Below, one piece after another: positions 23,807-37,884 of a stretch of 64,000 nt of DNA. Source of the DNA: Cinclus cinclus (lineage: Eukaryota > Chordata > Aves > Passeriformes > Cinclidae); the NCBI RefSeq assembly GCF_963662255.1, contig NC_085049.1, forward strand, positions 22,290,142-22,354,141. Reading direction: 5' to 3'. Each line of letters starts with the position of its first letter. The stretch's first letter is position 1. A program made the position numbers and the translations under genes. The notes beneath the pieces are model-generated. The model was not told the origin of the DNA, ran no database searches, and was given only the letters and a program-made list of their open reading frames with translations.

Positions 23807-25882
23807 CCTGGTGACTGTCAGTCCTTATTACCACATTTTACTGAGCTAAGGCCAAACATGTGAGCTGATGGAAATGGTATCAGTCAGAACGATGTTGCCA
23901 TCTATACCATAAAGTTTAGGTTGCAATTTTTAAATTCAGTAAATAGATGTAAATAAGCATTCCTTTGTGAAGGAGGGAAAGAAGCAGCTGGCTGGGTTAC
24001 ATTATACTTGAGACTAGAAATGGAAATTCAGTAAAAGTAAAGGAGAACTGGTTAATTTGCCTTGTCAGTTCTTGTATGCCAACAAAGAGAAAGACTGAGA
24101 ATTGAGATTTTTTTTAATTTTTAGAAACTTTTAAAAAAATATATCAGACTTTTAACAGTCAATTTTTCTTTGTCAAAAGCCATGCAAAATATGTGGTTTT
24201 ATTTTAATGCATATTTACTGTATTTTTATTAATGCTTATTTAAAATCTCAGTCTGTCATAGTTGTGGTTCTCTAGAAATCTGACAACTGTGTCGCAATAC
24301 TACCTGTACTTTGCTTCTTTTCACAGCAGAACCACAGAAAAAAATGTTTATAATTGACTGTGCAGTGACACACAGTTGCCACGTCTTTGTTTTATTTTGC
24401 ATTAGTTATCTACACTCTGTACTATTTCCTGTTATGTGTATGGCTGCATTCTCCTGTTTCCAGCTCAGATCTGCTCCAAACAGGCAGAATCTGAAGATAT
24501 CTGTGCTTACAGCCCAGAAACAATCTGTAGTACAGAAAAGCACTAAAGGACAAAAATAACCTCTTTGTTACTCAGCAAAGCAATTTATTTCAGTATGCAG
24601 ATGAGCATTATGGTAAAAGTGGATAGAATTATTGCCTGGTGCTAAAATTGGTGGTGAATTGTATTTCTTGCCTAGGCCATGGAGGAATTAGAGGATGACC
24701 CTGCAGATTCAGGTGTAGTGAAAGTGTTGGTAGAAAGAAAAGAGTAGCTCTCTCAGCAATGTTTTCCAGTATTTTCCACAATAAACAGTGGTAGCAGACC
24801 CAAAAAACTGAAGGAAAATGGGTCTGTAACCCAGAACACTGTTTTGTGTGTTCAAATGCACAGACATACTTATGTTTCAGCTTTGCTTATAAACTGGCAT
24901 TTTCCACCTTTAGTAGTAAACCAAGTGACTGTAAATGTATGTTTTGCTTATTTAAACAAGTCCCTTATTACCTATCTATATTTAAAAATAGAATCCTTGT
25001 ATTTAGTGTCACATCCCAATAAAAATGTGAGCACATTAGAACCATGCCTTTCAGTATTATTAAAATTAATTTCCATCACAGATTTCCCCTCTTTTTGCTC
25101 TTAGTCTTCTGTCCTTTGAGAGAAAGAAGGGCAAGCCTCCTTTTTCCATGACTTTCCATATGGTCCATGCTTCTTCGGAGTAGATCCAGAAAAAAAGAAA
25201 GAGGGATCTGACATTTTTATTGCTGGGAGTCATCACCAGAGCGTTTCTAAGACACAAAGGTACCTGGAAGGATGCAAGTGAAGAGAGGAGGATGGAACAT
25301 GATGGAACAGAGAGGATTTACCCAGCCTGGAGAGAAGCAGAGTGTGCAAAAAGAGGGTTGTGTACTGTAAAGAAAGATCATTAAGGTTAGGAAAATCATG
25401 AAAGGCCAGAAGTGATGTTATTTAGGTGTTTTGCTCTTGAAGATGGAGTAGGCACTGCAGTGTGCAGCAAAGCAGAAGCAATAATTTCAAGTGTTTATCA
25501 TGGGGTTCAAGCCATGAGGGGACTGTGAGCAATTTGAGGAGCAAGAAGCAATTTGAATTACCAATATGTCACAATATTAACGAACAGCAGTGAGACCACT
25601 TCAGAAAAAGAAGCATACATTTTGGACATCTAACAATGCCAAAAAAAGCTTCCTCCTGGGGCTCCTCACATTTCTGCATGGGAAGGGTCATTGGGAGTGC
25701 ATCAAGAAATATCTACAAGAATTACCTTCCTTCAGTTGACCCCTTAATGAAATATTTTGGTGGGATTCTGTCTGTTGTTGCACTGAACATTGTTACAGGA
25801 CCTGGGGCCCCTGTGACAGGGTCCAGCAAAGCATTTCAGCTGGGGCACAGGAGGAATTTGTGTTCTCCAGGAAAGTATTTAT

Positions 25883-25921
25883 ACACACACACACACACAC
25901 ACCCACACACACACCCCCCCC
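25883..25921. repeat. Interrupted (AC)n microsatellite ending in a C run
   Basis: AC units with one ACCC interruption, ending in eight C residues. Simple sequence. Confidence 0.95.
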
Positions 25922-27540
25922 TTCTGACATTTGCAGAGCAAGGGTTTATTGTTGATGACAGACAGTAGGAGAGGAAGGGAGGGAAAAACCTCTCTGCACA
26001 ATGAAAGCCAGAAAATGGTCTGAGAGTCTTTTCTCTGCAATTTTTTTTAAAAATTGATGTTTTGGGACATAATTTATTCCTTGGACTAAGGACACTGATT
26101 GAACAACTTGAGATAGACTACTACATTTAACTCACCGACAGATGGGCAGAAAATATTTTACATTACTTACTCCAACATAATAGTAATATCAAATGTATCT
26201 TTTCACTGCTCAAATGATGTTATTTTATAACAGGTGGTTGAGAATATTTAATATTCCTATTGGTCATTAAACTTGGATTTCAGTATTTTAGACACGGCAG
26301 GATACAACAGTGTGCTTTTAATCCCTTAATGGATAAGAATATACCTAATATGTAGTAAAATCCATAGTTTTCAGTAAATGCATAATAACTATGAAGTTAT
26401 AATTATTTTTCCTCTTTATTTCTCATTATTCACATGAAATTATGCATTACTGGAGGCTAATGTTTGCTACTGAAAAAAGATGGAATTAATACAATCTAGA
26501 ACAGTTTATCATATAACTTCAATATTTCCCAAACTGTCTTTTGCAAGGGAAGCAGGGAAAATGGAAAAATAAAACAAAAAAAAAAAGAAGAAAGAAGAGG
26601 TGGGAAATTATTCAACTAGCTCTAGACCTAGCTTTACAATTGTTAACTTCTTTTTTTTTAATTCCATCTTCCCTCAAAGCACATTTCTCATTTTATTTTG
26701 ATGAGCGTCTCAGAAAACTATTCAAAAAGTCCTGGTATTGCTGCTGGAAAATCCACCCACAAGAAGAGGTAAACTTTATGCTCTAACACATATTAGTGGA
26801 GAGTGCAGTGACCTCATCCAAGCCCACGTGGGTTACCTCGTAATTAGTGCAAGGCATTATTGTAAGGGTTAGCAGATGACAGCCCGATACCCCAGAGCTC
26901 AGGCTGTTTATTGGATCTTGCCCTGAGCCCCGAGGGAATCCACAGAGACTTCTCCCCTCAGCTGCAGACTTCGTGGAGTCTCTGTAGCCTGGGAGTTTGG
27001 TAAACCCAGGACTCCCAAGATCCTTGGAAAACTCCATTTTGCTTTGGTTTGAAATTGGTGATCACGCAACAACACGAAATGGGATCACTGCTGTAGCTTG
27101 TGCATCACCTCCCTGCCATACCTAAAAGGCGATTTTAAGACTGTAGAGGAGCAGACTTTAAAAATAATTATTTCAGGGGTAAAGAGAGCGCTCAGCAAGG
27201 AGCAGGAGCAAGAGTATTTCACTCGGGGCAAGGCAAGCTTTTCCCCACGCAGCAGTGCCAGTGACCTGCTCACCCCTGTCATTGCAGTCCTGGGCCCTGC
27301 TTGCTCTGCCTAAACCCCTCTGTCCTGACCTGTGACACCCTTGGCTCTTCCAGCCCTGGGGCTCCCTCAAGGCTCTGCCAGGAGCTCCTTTCTGCCCTGC
27401 CCTGAGCTCCTGATCCCTGTGCACTCCTGGGCCCCTCCATCCTCTGTAAATAAGCCCCATCTTGACCTGCAGCCACCCTTCCCATTAGGATCCAGGGTCT
27501 CCTCTGAGCAGAGCCTGCCAATCAATCCAGACCACTGCCT

Positions 27541-27590
27541 AGGGGGGCTGGGGGGATTTCTCCTCCTTTTTTGGGGGGAGGTGGGGAGGG
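27541..27590 (+). repeat. G-rich tract with quadruplex-type runs
   Basis: Two G6 runs near 27542-27555, then after a pyrimidine stretch GGGGGGAGGTGGGGAGGG at 27573-27590. The second block meets the usual four-run G-quadruplex pattern if the six-G run is split. Folding is inferred. Confidence 0.55.
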
Positions 27591-28202
27591 AGAAGGAAAG
27601 GGCTGTTTTTTAAAGCTTAATAGAATCAATGAAGAATTTAAAGAATACGGTTTATAACATGTTATGAAAATAAAGGTTTTGCCCCCATCCACTGCAGCAA
27701 AATCACATGAAATGACACTTTTTTTCTACTTGTGGGAACACAGCATGGATTGAAATAGAAGGGAAAAGCACATAGGAAAGGATTAGTCAGAAGCAATCAA
27801 AGATCCTGATAAGCAAAAAAACCCCAAACCTTTAAATGTCTTTGTGTGCAGTTGGAGGTGCAGCCCTGCACAGCTCAGCCCTGGTCCCTTGTAGAATTCC
27901 CTGCTGTTTTCCCACATCCAGCATTTTTGCTCTCTCCCATCTTTTTATATCTCTGCTCATGTGGGCCATAACCCATCAAATCTAACGTGCTGAATCTCTC
28001 TGAGCTCAAGGGGATGGTTCATGTGTCTAGAATTTCTCAATAATTACTTCTGTGATGAGACAGGCAAATTCAAGAATTCAAAATTTGAGGAGTCAAACCA
28101 TTAAGTGTTTGAGATAGAGATTTTTAATTTTCATCTGTAAAGTTCATTCAAAAAAGTGCATCTACAGTAATACTATCTCGAACTGTATTAATGCGCGATT
28201 TT

Positions 28203-28247
28203 TGTAAATCCTTGCCCTATAATCTTAAATTGTAAATCCTTGCCCTA
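28203..28247. repeat. Direct repeat, 28-bp period, two copies
   Basis: TGTAAATCCTTGCCCTA occurs at 28203-28219 and again at 28231-28247. Eleven bases separate the copies, giving a 28-base period. Confidence 0.95.
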
Positions 28248-28343
28248 CAGTCTGGATAATTTTTCCCCCCTCTGATCAGTATCAACACATACAATATTTA
28301 TTTTGTGTTAATTTTTTTAATCCTCTTTCCTTGGTTCTGAAAC

Positions 28344-28389
28344 AATGTGAGTTGAAAACCTCCTCAAATGTGAGTTGAACACCCCCTCA
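28344..28389. repeat. 23-bp tandem duplication
   Basis: Two abutting 23-base copies (28344-28366 and 28367-28389) beginning AATGTGAGTTGAA and ending CCTCA, matching at 21 of 23 positions. Confidence 0.95.
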
Positions 28390-29119
28390 CCCTTCTCCCC
28401 CCTCCTGACCTACTCCAGGCTTTTGGTTTCTTCACATCACCAGGAATATTTGTTTGCTGACAGTTGTTTTTTTAATCTTTAACTGTGCACATTGAGGAAG
28501 AGACATGCAAGCAGTAACTTTCTGTGAATTGTTTCAGATTCATTAAATGTTTGTACTTCCCAAATTTATGTCAAAACCACAGGTTGAAATTACGCTGATG
28601 AATTTGCTGACTGATCCATTTGGTGACTTGCTGGAAGCATCACCTCCTTGTTCAGATAAAAGCTACCAATCGTTAGAGACAAAAATGCTTATTCAGAAAT
28701 TTCAAGGATTTTTAGGATAGCTCTGCAGTTTACAACATCATGCACTGGGTGGAAAGTAATTTTAGACATGTATGGATCTTGCTGGGCTGAGCCAAAAGAG
28801 GAAAAGTGTTTCATGTCTGCAAAACTACTTTAAAGAAATAAAATTTACATATATTTCTAAGTAAAAATTTAAGTCAAAATATTTGTGTTAGTACTGACAA
28901 AATTATTTCATAAAAAAACTTTTCTTGGGTTTACATTTGGCCAAAAGAGATAAAATCTACCTGATTTCAAGAACAATGTAAGTACAACCAAAACCCCATG
29001 TAATCTGCAATATCTAATCAGACATAGCCACGGGTGATCTTCCCACTGCTTAGACTGTGACTGTATTTTTGTCTTAGGTTCACTTTGAGTTCTAACTAGA
29101 ACATGGGAAAAGAAGCTGT

Positions 29120-29212
29120 TTGTTGTTTTGTTTGTTTGTTTGTTTGTTTGTTTTTGTTTTTGTTTTGTTTGTTTGTTCTGTTGTTTTTTGGTTTGGTTTG
29201 GTTGTAGGGTTT
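29120..29212. repeat. (TTTG)n-rich low-complexity tract
   Basis: Repeated TTTG and TTTTG units with a few interruptions over about 90 bases. Confidence 0.9.
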
Positions 29213-30902
29213 TTTGTAATGGTGTTTTTCTTTTTCATTTTAGCAAAATATGTCCATGAGCAGATTGCATTGAGTTTTATAAGGAAAACATAACTTATTA
29301 AAAATGTACTTTAAATGTACTGAAGGTAAGGGAAAATGGACTTATTAAAAGATTTGGAATCCTTTATATCATAAAGCTGTAAAATAGTTGAATGCAGAGA
29401 CAGGCATGACACATGAAATAATGCATTATAAATGAATTCCATGAAAAAGACCTAGTTAAATTAGGTCTTTACCACATCTTAAAGAGCATTTAAAATGGCA
29501 AGATGGCAAGAGAGAAGGCAGATCTCAGACCAGCTGGGAGATATTGATGGTACATATTGTGGAGCACAGTCCTTGAGATTCCAAGGTTTAGATTTTCCTT
29601 TCCCAGCAGGACAGGGTACCAAGGATGTAAGCTAGAGCAGGAGAGTCCAGGAGGAATTCCAGCACAGCCAGCTAAGGTACCTCCAGGAGTGGATTCTGTC
29701 CCTCTCACCACACACCCAGCAGCTCCAGGCATATTTGACAACTTTCTGGTTCAGTGCCAGGAATCCTGGCTCTGGGTTATACCAAATCCTTGCAGTGTGA
29801 GGTATGGAGTTACAGCTCCTCACCTTCCCTCCTCTGTCCTCCTTTGTCATCAGCTTCTCCCTGACCCACACTTACCAAACCAAAGGAAATTATTCAAGCT
29901 TAACCCTGCTCTTACTCAGCTGGTTTCCATGAGAGTTTTATTTTAGTAAACTCTTCCTCCATGCACCAATTTTCCTTCTCATGGTGATCCTGTGAGCCTG
30001 TCAATGACTTGATTTCCACAACACCTGGTGAGACCGTCCTGCTTCACTGCTGCTGCAGGAATAGCAGCAAATCCACAGCAGGCTTTGGAGAGGGCCAGCA
30101 CCCACCCGGAGCTGCGGGCTGTATTCCTACATCACCAAAGACAAGACCCTAAGTGACTTCAACTACTTTATGCAGGTTTGGCACATTCCAAAGATCCAAG
30201 AAATTTGGTGAATGCAGGGTCTCAATGTGAAAAATGCAATTGTCTGACAAAGGGGGAAACAATAAAGATGTGCTGCTATTACAGGTGCACCTAAAGGAGA
30301 GATGTGGCTTGACAGTTGTTCATCAAAACACCAACTTTAATAAGGGCTTCAATCCATCTGGCATTACCCACCCAAAGTGCACAGTGAGAATGTAGGTGCA
30401 GAAACGTGCAGGCTGGGTTTTAAACAAGCTCCTACTGTTTTTACTTGCTTCCCCAGGGTTTCTAGTGGCCCTAACACAAACCTTACTGAGCACAACCAAC
30501 ACGGAAGGATGGGGGAAGGGATGGGGAGAAGCAGTTGTGGTAGGGATTGTGTGACTAAAATGAGGTATTGAATTTCTGGGTTTCACAATGAAACACTCCA
30601 GGACAAATGAGGTGCTGAAGCAGGATTTATAATTCATTGAGTAATAGGATTTTGTACTGTTTAGCAGGATTAGGCATGTTAAAGAAAAACCTATTTATTT
30701 CAGCCTGACAATGGATGAGAAAAGTGTATAGTGCTCTTCGTTGTTATTTTAAGCAATTTACAGGATTACTCAGTAGTGGAGGCTCTGTGCTGCCCTATCT
30801 GCAGCATGTCACAGTAATGGTGATATTTGGATAATTGCAGTTTTCTCCATACAGTTTCAGAATCCTGGCAGTTGAAGGATCAAAGGTGTGAAGGTTGGTG
30901 GA

Positions 30903-30926
30903 GGGGAGGAGGGAGGGAAAGGAGGG
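30903..30926 (+). other. G-quadruplex motif
   Basis: Four G runs of at least three (30903-30906, 30911-30913, 30915-30917, 30924-30926) separated by loops of 4, 1 and 6 bases. This satisfies the canonical quadruplex pattern. It sits in a purine-rich stretch; function is unknown. Confidence 0.7.
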
Positions 30927-31216
30927 ATGTCAGGGGAGAAACAGTAGAAACCAATTAAAACACTCCCTTATTAGGCCCATGACCTTGGTGACCTCAGCCT
31001 GCCAAGCCTTTGGGACAGCATGTTCTGTGACTTAATGGTTTTTTCAGCGGTTTTACGCTAAAGTGTTGACTGTGCTTTCTCCAACGATGTCTGCCATTGA
31101 CATGGGGACTGAAACCTCTCTTGCAAAGTGGTTGGAGGGGGAAATTGTTTCTCACTAACGCTCAGGATGAGATTTCCTGTTACAGACATTATTTTGTTCC
31201 CTCCGGCTCCTTTCTT

Positions 31217-31262
31217 AAAAAAAAAAAAGAAAGAAAAAGAAGAAAGAAAACAAACAAACAAG
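31217..31262. repeat. A/AAAG/AAAC low-complexity tract
   Basis: A12 followed by GAAA-type and CAAA-type units. Simple purine-rich sequence. Confidence 0.9.
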
Positions 31263-33096
31263 ATGTACAGCTTTCTGGCTTTTTCCTTTCTTAATATTTG
31301 ACAGTTTTCATGCAGTAGTTTATTGCTGTTGGGCAATGTGGAAATAAAACTATCAGCACATCCAAACTAAGGCTTCAGAGTGAAAGGCACTTGCAGAGCA
31401 AGTGGGACTTTTCCCAGCAGTGTTTGTTCTTAAGCAAATGTATGAAATGGCAACTTCTGTCAGGAAAAGTGCTCAGGTCAGGAAAGAGAAGCTGAAACCC
31501 AGATTATTCCTTGGGAAACTGAAATGAAGCTTAATTAAACCAGTATTAGCCCTTTACAACAAAGTTTTTAATTGTGACCACTTTCTTTCTGAATTTAAAA
31601 CATCTAAGGCTGTTTTAAAAACTCAAATCCTTTTTCTCCAGAAACTCAGATGGCCAATCTCCACTGCCAATTAAGTTAAAGGATTCCTGTGGAAATCTGC
31701 GGAGGTTGCATAATGCTCAGCTTTGGGCAATTTTAACCCCAAAAATAAGCCCTGGTGACATGAGCACTTCACTCTCAAAACCCTTGAGCGCTGCCCTGAG
31801 CAACAGAATGTCTATGTTTCTTCTGGAAACCCCATTATTGCTAAGAAACTGGAAAACTAGGTGCCTAAACTGGGATGACTTTCTGCTGAGCACTGAATTG
31901 CAAATACAACACGGAGAAAATGCAAATATGCTTTTTATTCTTCCTAGTAGATGGAACATGAAGCTATTTAGAGCAGGAAAAATGGGTAATGGAAGAAAAG
32001 AAGAATCTTTAAAATCTTTGTGACAGACTTGCTGTACTGAGGCGTTCTTGCATTAAACTACTGGCATATATTCTACCTGCAGAATGGAGTGACAACTGTG
32101 GCACCTAATTTCCTCCCTAAAAGAAGGGCAAAACCCATTTTAAATCCTCTGAAGAACAGAGGAATTTTTGTACATGTAACTATTTTAAGCAGCATCTGCA
32201 GAAGGTTGTTACATTCTCATGGTCTCCACAGAAAGAACTGAATTATCAAGTCAGGAATTTTCTTGGCTTATGGCAGCAATAACAAAAACCTGCAAGTTTT
32301 GTTCTTCTCATGGTTTGCAAGGAGATATGAAATATTTGACAATGCTAATCGTCACATGGCAGAATTAATTAGGAAACAATCTCTTGAAAATTGGCCATTA
32401 GTGCAGGCAGAGACAGAACAGAGGGGGGTCAATAATCTAACAAAATGGTCATTAGCAGCAGTTTAAATACTTTGATTTGACTGGATTCTTGCTAGGATCC
32501 AAACCAGCAGGTTACCCAGCAATGAATAATAAAAATGGGGTCATAGAAATATATTCATGAAATCTGGCAACAAACACTAATCCAAAAGACAGGACAAATT
32601 ATTTTGGACCACAGCACTGAGGACTGTCAGAATAGTATTTTCTGCTCAGAAAATGTTTTGTTGAGATGTGAAACCCTTTTTCAAATCAGAATTATGCCTC
32701 AGAGAATTCCTGGGAAGTGAATGTGCCAGGTTTTAAATGTAGTCTGTATGCTGACATGACGTAGAGAAGTAGGGAAAGTATTGCAGGTAAAAGGCAAATT
32801 TGGGCACTCATGAACACACTTGTTTAGAGGCATGAGATCAGAGCTCTGAAGTAGCTAACGAACATTTACTCTTGTGACCCCATGGACAGTCCCATGATAC
32901 TCCATGACTTTCAAAGAATCCCACGCCACAGGCAGCAAGGTATTATGTAGGAATTGCTCAAAGTCCAGCTCCCAGGGCTTGTGAAAAATCCATGTGTATG
33001 ATGTCTGTGACTCAAAACTTGGAATAAAATGTGGAAGAATTGAAAATTAATCATAATAACGCAGCATTTGTGATTTTTGAGGTTTCTGGCTTGCAG

Positions 33097-33126
33097 TTTT
33101 GGAATGTTTTGCAATGTTTTGGAATG
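33097..33126. repeat. 10-bp tandem repeat, three units
   Basis: TTTTGGAATG, TTTTGCAATG and TTTTGGAATG are contiguous; the middle unit differs by one base. Confidence 0.95.
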
Positions 33127-35498
33127 GCAATACTGGCTGAACTTTTGGTTACACTGCTCATTAGATACAATAAGAAGTCTATAGGTAAATTATGAGAGAC
33201 AGAAGAGCTGCAATTATTAACGTATCTATTGTTTTTGTGCAACAATTTCAAATTGCATTTAGAACCCAAACTGAAAAACAGCCTCACCATGTCATATTTC
33301 TTTAAAGGGTACATTTAAAATGTCACTTTAGAAGTCATACTATGAGATTAGAATTTTAGAGTTTACATTTTTAATACACTTCAACATGTAAAACACTATT
33401 AATACCCTGAGCTTGATGTTCTGAGAAGCGTCCACCTGTAAAATTGTTTTATCCTGACTAAATCAGACTGATGAGTAAAAGTAGTAGCGAGAAGACAACC
33501 AAATCCATCAAAATAATATTTAAAAATAACCCTAAATAATTACTTCAGCCCCATTTGTGCTGCCAGTGGTTCATGCTCAAAAGCAGAGGTCACATCTGAA
33601 ATGTATTTTCTATTCAGCTGTTAGGAAAAGCAATTATCAACAAGACAGATATGTTCCATCACCAACAAAATAACCTAAAAATTCTGCAAGATGTGCTTTG
33701 AGGAAGATTAAGATGTTTTTAAATTAAGGACCTCATCAGAAATGAGCTGATGTCTGCATGCAGTCACGGTCTTTCCAGTAATTGTCTTTTATTTTATTGT
33801 ACCTGGAGCTATCTTTTAACACACCAATTGTTTAACTTGCATTGCATTACAATACTTTGTATTGCTACTTTATTTAAAGATATTATTTTAGTAGCACACA
33901 GCATCCGAATAATGTTGGCAGGATTTGGCCAGCTCTCCAAAGAAATTATTCTACTCTTCTTATGGAGTGTGAGATAAGGTTTCTCAGTAGTACCCTGAAG
34001 TAATCCATGAACAATATTTGAGCTCAGCGAAGCTCAGTACCAAACCCTTCTTTTATAATGACAAAACAATAATGAAATAGGTGGCAAAGTACTGAAAATG
34101 TTTCAATCACTTTTGCTTAGGTATCATAACATTCATATTCTTCTGAGCCACCAGTTCCCAAGGATTAGTTCTGATAGATATGACTTTCAGTACTTGTTCA
34201 CAATATTTGCTAAAAAAATCTGGTGTTTCAGTTCTGCAAACTCAAAACACTTGTCTACACAGTCAAAGCAAATTCATTACAAACCAAAATTGACTGCAAG
34301 GCAACTTGAGAGTAGAATGCTGGTTGAAAAGCTTTAGATTTAAGAAAAAAATTGGGAAAGGCTTTTGAAAAGTACATCAAATATGTCTTAGAACAAAACC
34401 AGTGTATTTTAAATGTGGATATTAGGAAGGCATTTGTTACTAAATAGTAACTAAAAATGCAAGGTGTAGGATATTAACTTTCCACTGCTGTAACAAGTGA
34501 TTTAAAGCCTGGCACTGTCCAGATGATGTGTAAATTCTCTCTCCCATTACTGGAAAAGGAATGAGAATAACACCACGTCCATCATAAAAGAGCAGAGTCA
34601 CGTGTGTGCAACTTGCCATGACAACATGGGAACACGTCCCACAGGTTCCATAGCAGAACTGAGAGTTTTATCTTGTTCAAATACTGCCATGTCCACAAAA
34701 CCCAACAGGAACGGGCTCAGTTCTGTGATGTCAGAGTCAAGGCTGGGCCAGTATCAGTTTGAAAGGCAATTAACCTCATGAGAGTGGGCAGCTCTGGGAT
34801 TGCAGCAGTCTGCTCAGAAGTCCATCCCTTCACTGGGAAAGAGTTAAAATTTGCTCTCTTCTATCATATACGTGACTTGCCCTCTCTGGTTTTCTATCAT
34901 GTCTAACACAACGACACTTTGGTGTCCAGAAACACAAATATTAAGCAAAATTATCTCTGGTGAAGGACATGTATTTATTATGTTTGGATTTTTTTTCCTA
35001 CTGGTTACAGTGCAGATTGTTTATAAGAGAACATATCAATCCCCATGCACAGCTGAAAGAGCACATATTCCAAAACCCATTGACCTGTTTGTTCTTTCTT
35101 TTCCCATTCCAAACCTGAAGTAGGATATTTCCTCTAATGATAGATGACCCACAGCTTCCAGTTGTCAAGTTTCTTTAAAAAGTCAGCTAAGGTTCTCAAC
35201 ATCATCATTAATTTTTAAAAATGTTAGTCCTCTTTCCTGGGACACTGAGTGCAGATGAGTCCACTCAGGAAGAAATCAGATTCCCTGTTTGAATTAAATA
35301 CATTGCGATTTCTCTGAGGCAAGGTCAAAGCATTATACTTTGCTAAATGGGCAAGCATTTGTTACAGTTAGGAAGGTCAGTCCAGTGTCCAGTGCCATTA
35401 CTGCAGAAACAGTAAATTGTGATTTCTCTGAGACATTTTTGTCATACAGCATTTAAAGGCAAAGATTTGAAGAAAACTTTGTGGTTTTGATTTGCCAT

Positions 35499-35591
35499 TT
35501 TCTTTTTTCTTTTTTTTTTCTTTCCTATTTTTAATTTTTTCTTTTGTTTTGTTTTGCTGAGTTTTTTTTTGGTTTTGTTTTTTTTTTTTTC
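35499..35591. repeat. T-rich low-complexity tract
   Basis: About 90 bases, mostly T with scattered C and G, ending in a run of thirteen T. No associated element was found. Confidence 0.9.
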
Positions 35592-37831
35592 TGTGGGAAG
35601 GAGGCTGTTCAATTTCACCTATTACTTGGAGGAAAAATACTGTACAACTGCATTATGGCAGATGTAACCATTTAAAAGAATTTAATATTGAAATTTTTAC
35701 CAAAATAAAGACATTAAATCCAGGAAATAAAAAGAGTATGGTTAAAAAGGATAACTATCTTTTAATTGTTTCTGATTCATTCTTAACTCTGGCTGCATTC
35801 TCTTTTTTACCAAAATGGAAAATCACTTGTATAATTCTGGCCTATATTTCCTGAGAATTAATATAAAGAGAGATTCATTGTTACTACTTTTCACAATGAA
35901 ATTAATCTGGCTAAGGATCTAATACTTTCCCTGAAATATTTATATGCTTATGAGCCTTCACATAACTGTAGCACCATAAAAATTCCTTGTACTGCTAAAG
36001 TGGAAATTCCCTGACATGTCTGTGAACATGCACATCTCCCTAAACCTACAGGAGGGTTGTTTATACTCAATTACTCCATCAGCCAAGTTAAACTGCTGGA
36101 CTGTATGAATTGGGACCATTGTTTCCTCCAGTTTCATGGTATCGAGTAAAATAGTCATGAGAGTGAGAGAATTTATTCCCATGTAACTTCTCAGTGCCTG
36201 TTCTGAGCACTGCCCCTCCAGATTATTTTTACATGTGTGGCATGGCACTGAATACACACCTCCTTAATATTGGGCTGCTTTTCATTTCAGACTTTAAGCA
36301 CGAGTGTTGCTGGATTAAATTCAGTTTATAGAGCTATGGACATGAATGTTGGCAGGGCTAAGGTGCCAAGCTAACCAACAACATGTGACAGAAATTAGCC
36401 CCATTGCAGAATGTAGATCTGGCAGTGACTGGGATTTGGGAACCTGTGCAGAATGGAAATATGAATTTTGTATTGTAAATATGGGAAAGTCCTGCTAGGA
36501 AACAGCTATCAGGAATAGAAAGATGTGGAAAGAAATACTCTTTCCTTTTTTTCCCCCTCAATGCTCCTAGACCCTTTTTCTCAGCTAACTGTTCAACAAT
36601 AATTTTTAGAGCTGTATTTATCAGAAACGACAATTAGTATGTTTTATCCCTTTAATACTGTTCACACACAGCAGTAAACTACTATTTTAAATGCAGCAAA
36701 AAGTTTGGGGGTTGTTTGTTCAGGTTTATTTTTTTTTATTATTGTTCAGGGTATTTTTGCTGATGATTTTCTGTGTTTAAATAAAGCAATTATATATGTG
36801 CAAACTGAATCTTTTGCCAGCTCTATTTTCTGTGTGCTTGGTTTGGAGTATAGAGGAATAGCTGGGGCGTGACTTTGGAAACTTGCAGGAGCTGTTTAAA
36901 CTCCCCTTGTAGCACCAGGAGTTGTTCCACAGCAACATCTACCAGTGCCCTCTTGGTGTGAAGTTAAGGATGGACACAACAATGGATACAGTGGGTGTAT
37001 AATTCTGCTCTCCAAAACCACCCACAGAATCTTTCTCACTTAGCTCCTAATCCTAAAGGATGCATTTGTGCCAAAGAGCAAACCCAAACAGGACATCAGC
37101 TCTACACTTGAATACCATCTTCTTTAGACTGGCTTGGGCAAAACTAGATTTTTATTTTTTTTTTTCACCTTGCAGGCTGCTTTGCACTTTGAATAGCAGG
37201 GTCTGTGTCTCCATTATCTGTTTCACAGTCTGGGTGTCAGAGTGAGCCAGTTTGTCTTGCCCTGGCTGTGCTGGCCAAGAGAATGTTTTGTTTGCCCATC
37301 CTGCTGGCCCAGCACTTGGCTGTGCAGCTCTGGAGATGGGAGCAGGTTTCATGTCACAGGAGTGAACACAGGAAGACACTTGGTCACCTAAAGCCATTTA
37401 AAGCTCCCTGGGAGACACAGGTCTCCCTGCAGCCTCTTGGTCCTAAACCACTCCCTCCCTGGTGCTTAAACCTTCAAAACAAAGCCAGATGATCCATTTT
37501 CCAAACCTGTCTTGTTCCATGTAAGCACGTTTTTCTGATAAGGTAGATTACAGAACAAAGGGAGAAGCACTGATTCAGCCCTCTCTCCCCCCTTTAATTA
37601 TCAGTGGCTGGAGACACAATTAATTTTGGAATTAAGACTGTCTGCTTTCATAAAAACATATCCTTCCTTGTCTGGCTACACTTGAGTTTTTTTTTTTTTT
37701 CCCAAGCAATGTTAGCAATTATCTTCTGGGTCGCCTCTCAGTTGTCAATGGGCTGTCTGTGTGCCCCTCTGTTCCTGCAGTGTTTACAACAACTGGCTGT
37801 TTGTGACACAATGTGGCACAGCCAGGGAGAC

Positions 37832-37884
37832 AAAACAAAAAAAAAACAAAAAAAAAAAAAAAAACAAAAAAAAGCAAAAAACAA
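37832..37884. repeat. A-rich tract with CAAAA units
   Basis: Runs of A broken by single C residues over about 50 bases, next to ordinary sequence on both sides. It could be a decayed poly(A) tail, but no retrocopy body was recognised upstream. Confidence 0.85.

Larger units (their letters stand above)
17661..27540. other. Long non-coding stretch
   Basis: Nearly 10 kb without a recognisable exon, RNA gene or interspersed repeat. The longest open frame (182 codons, minus strand, 20786-21334) has no domain I recognise. Only T tracts, one CA repeat and a small GCAGTTTAT array stand out. Sequence from about 26780 is more GC-rich. Confidence 0.5.
27591..30902. other. Non-coding stretch with small tandem duplications
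   Basis: No exon or RNA gene recognised. It holds two independent short tandem duplications within 200 bases (28203 and 28344) and a TTTG repeat. Open frames around 29490-29946 are unremarkable. Confidence 0.5.

Noticed and set aside
36940..36958. CTCF-like match on the minus strand
   Set aside because: An extra base breaks the core consensus.
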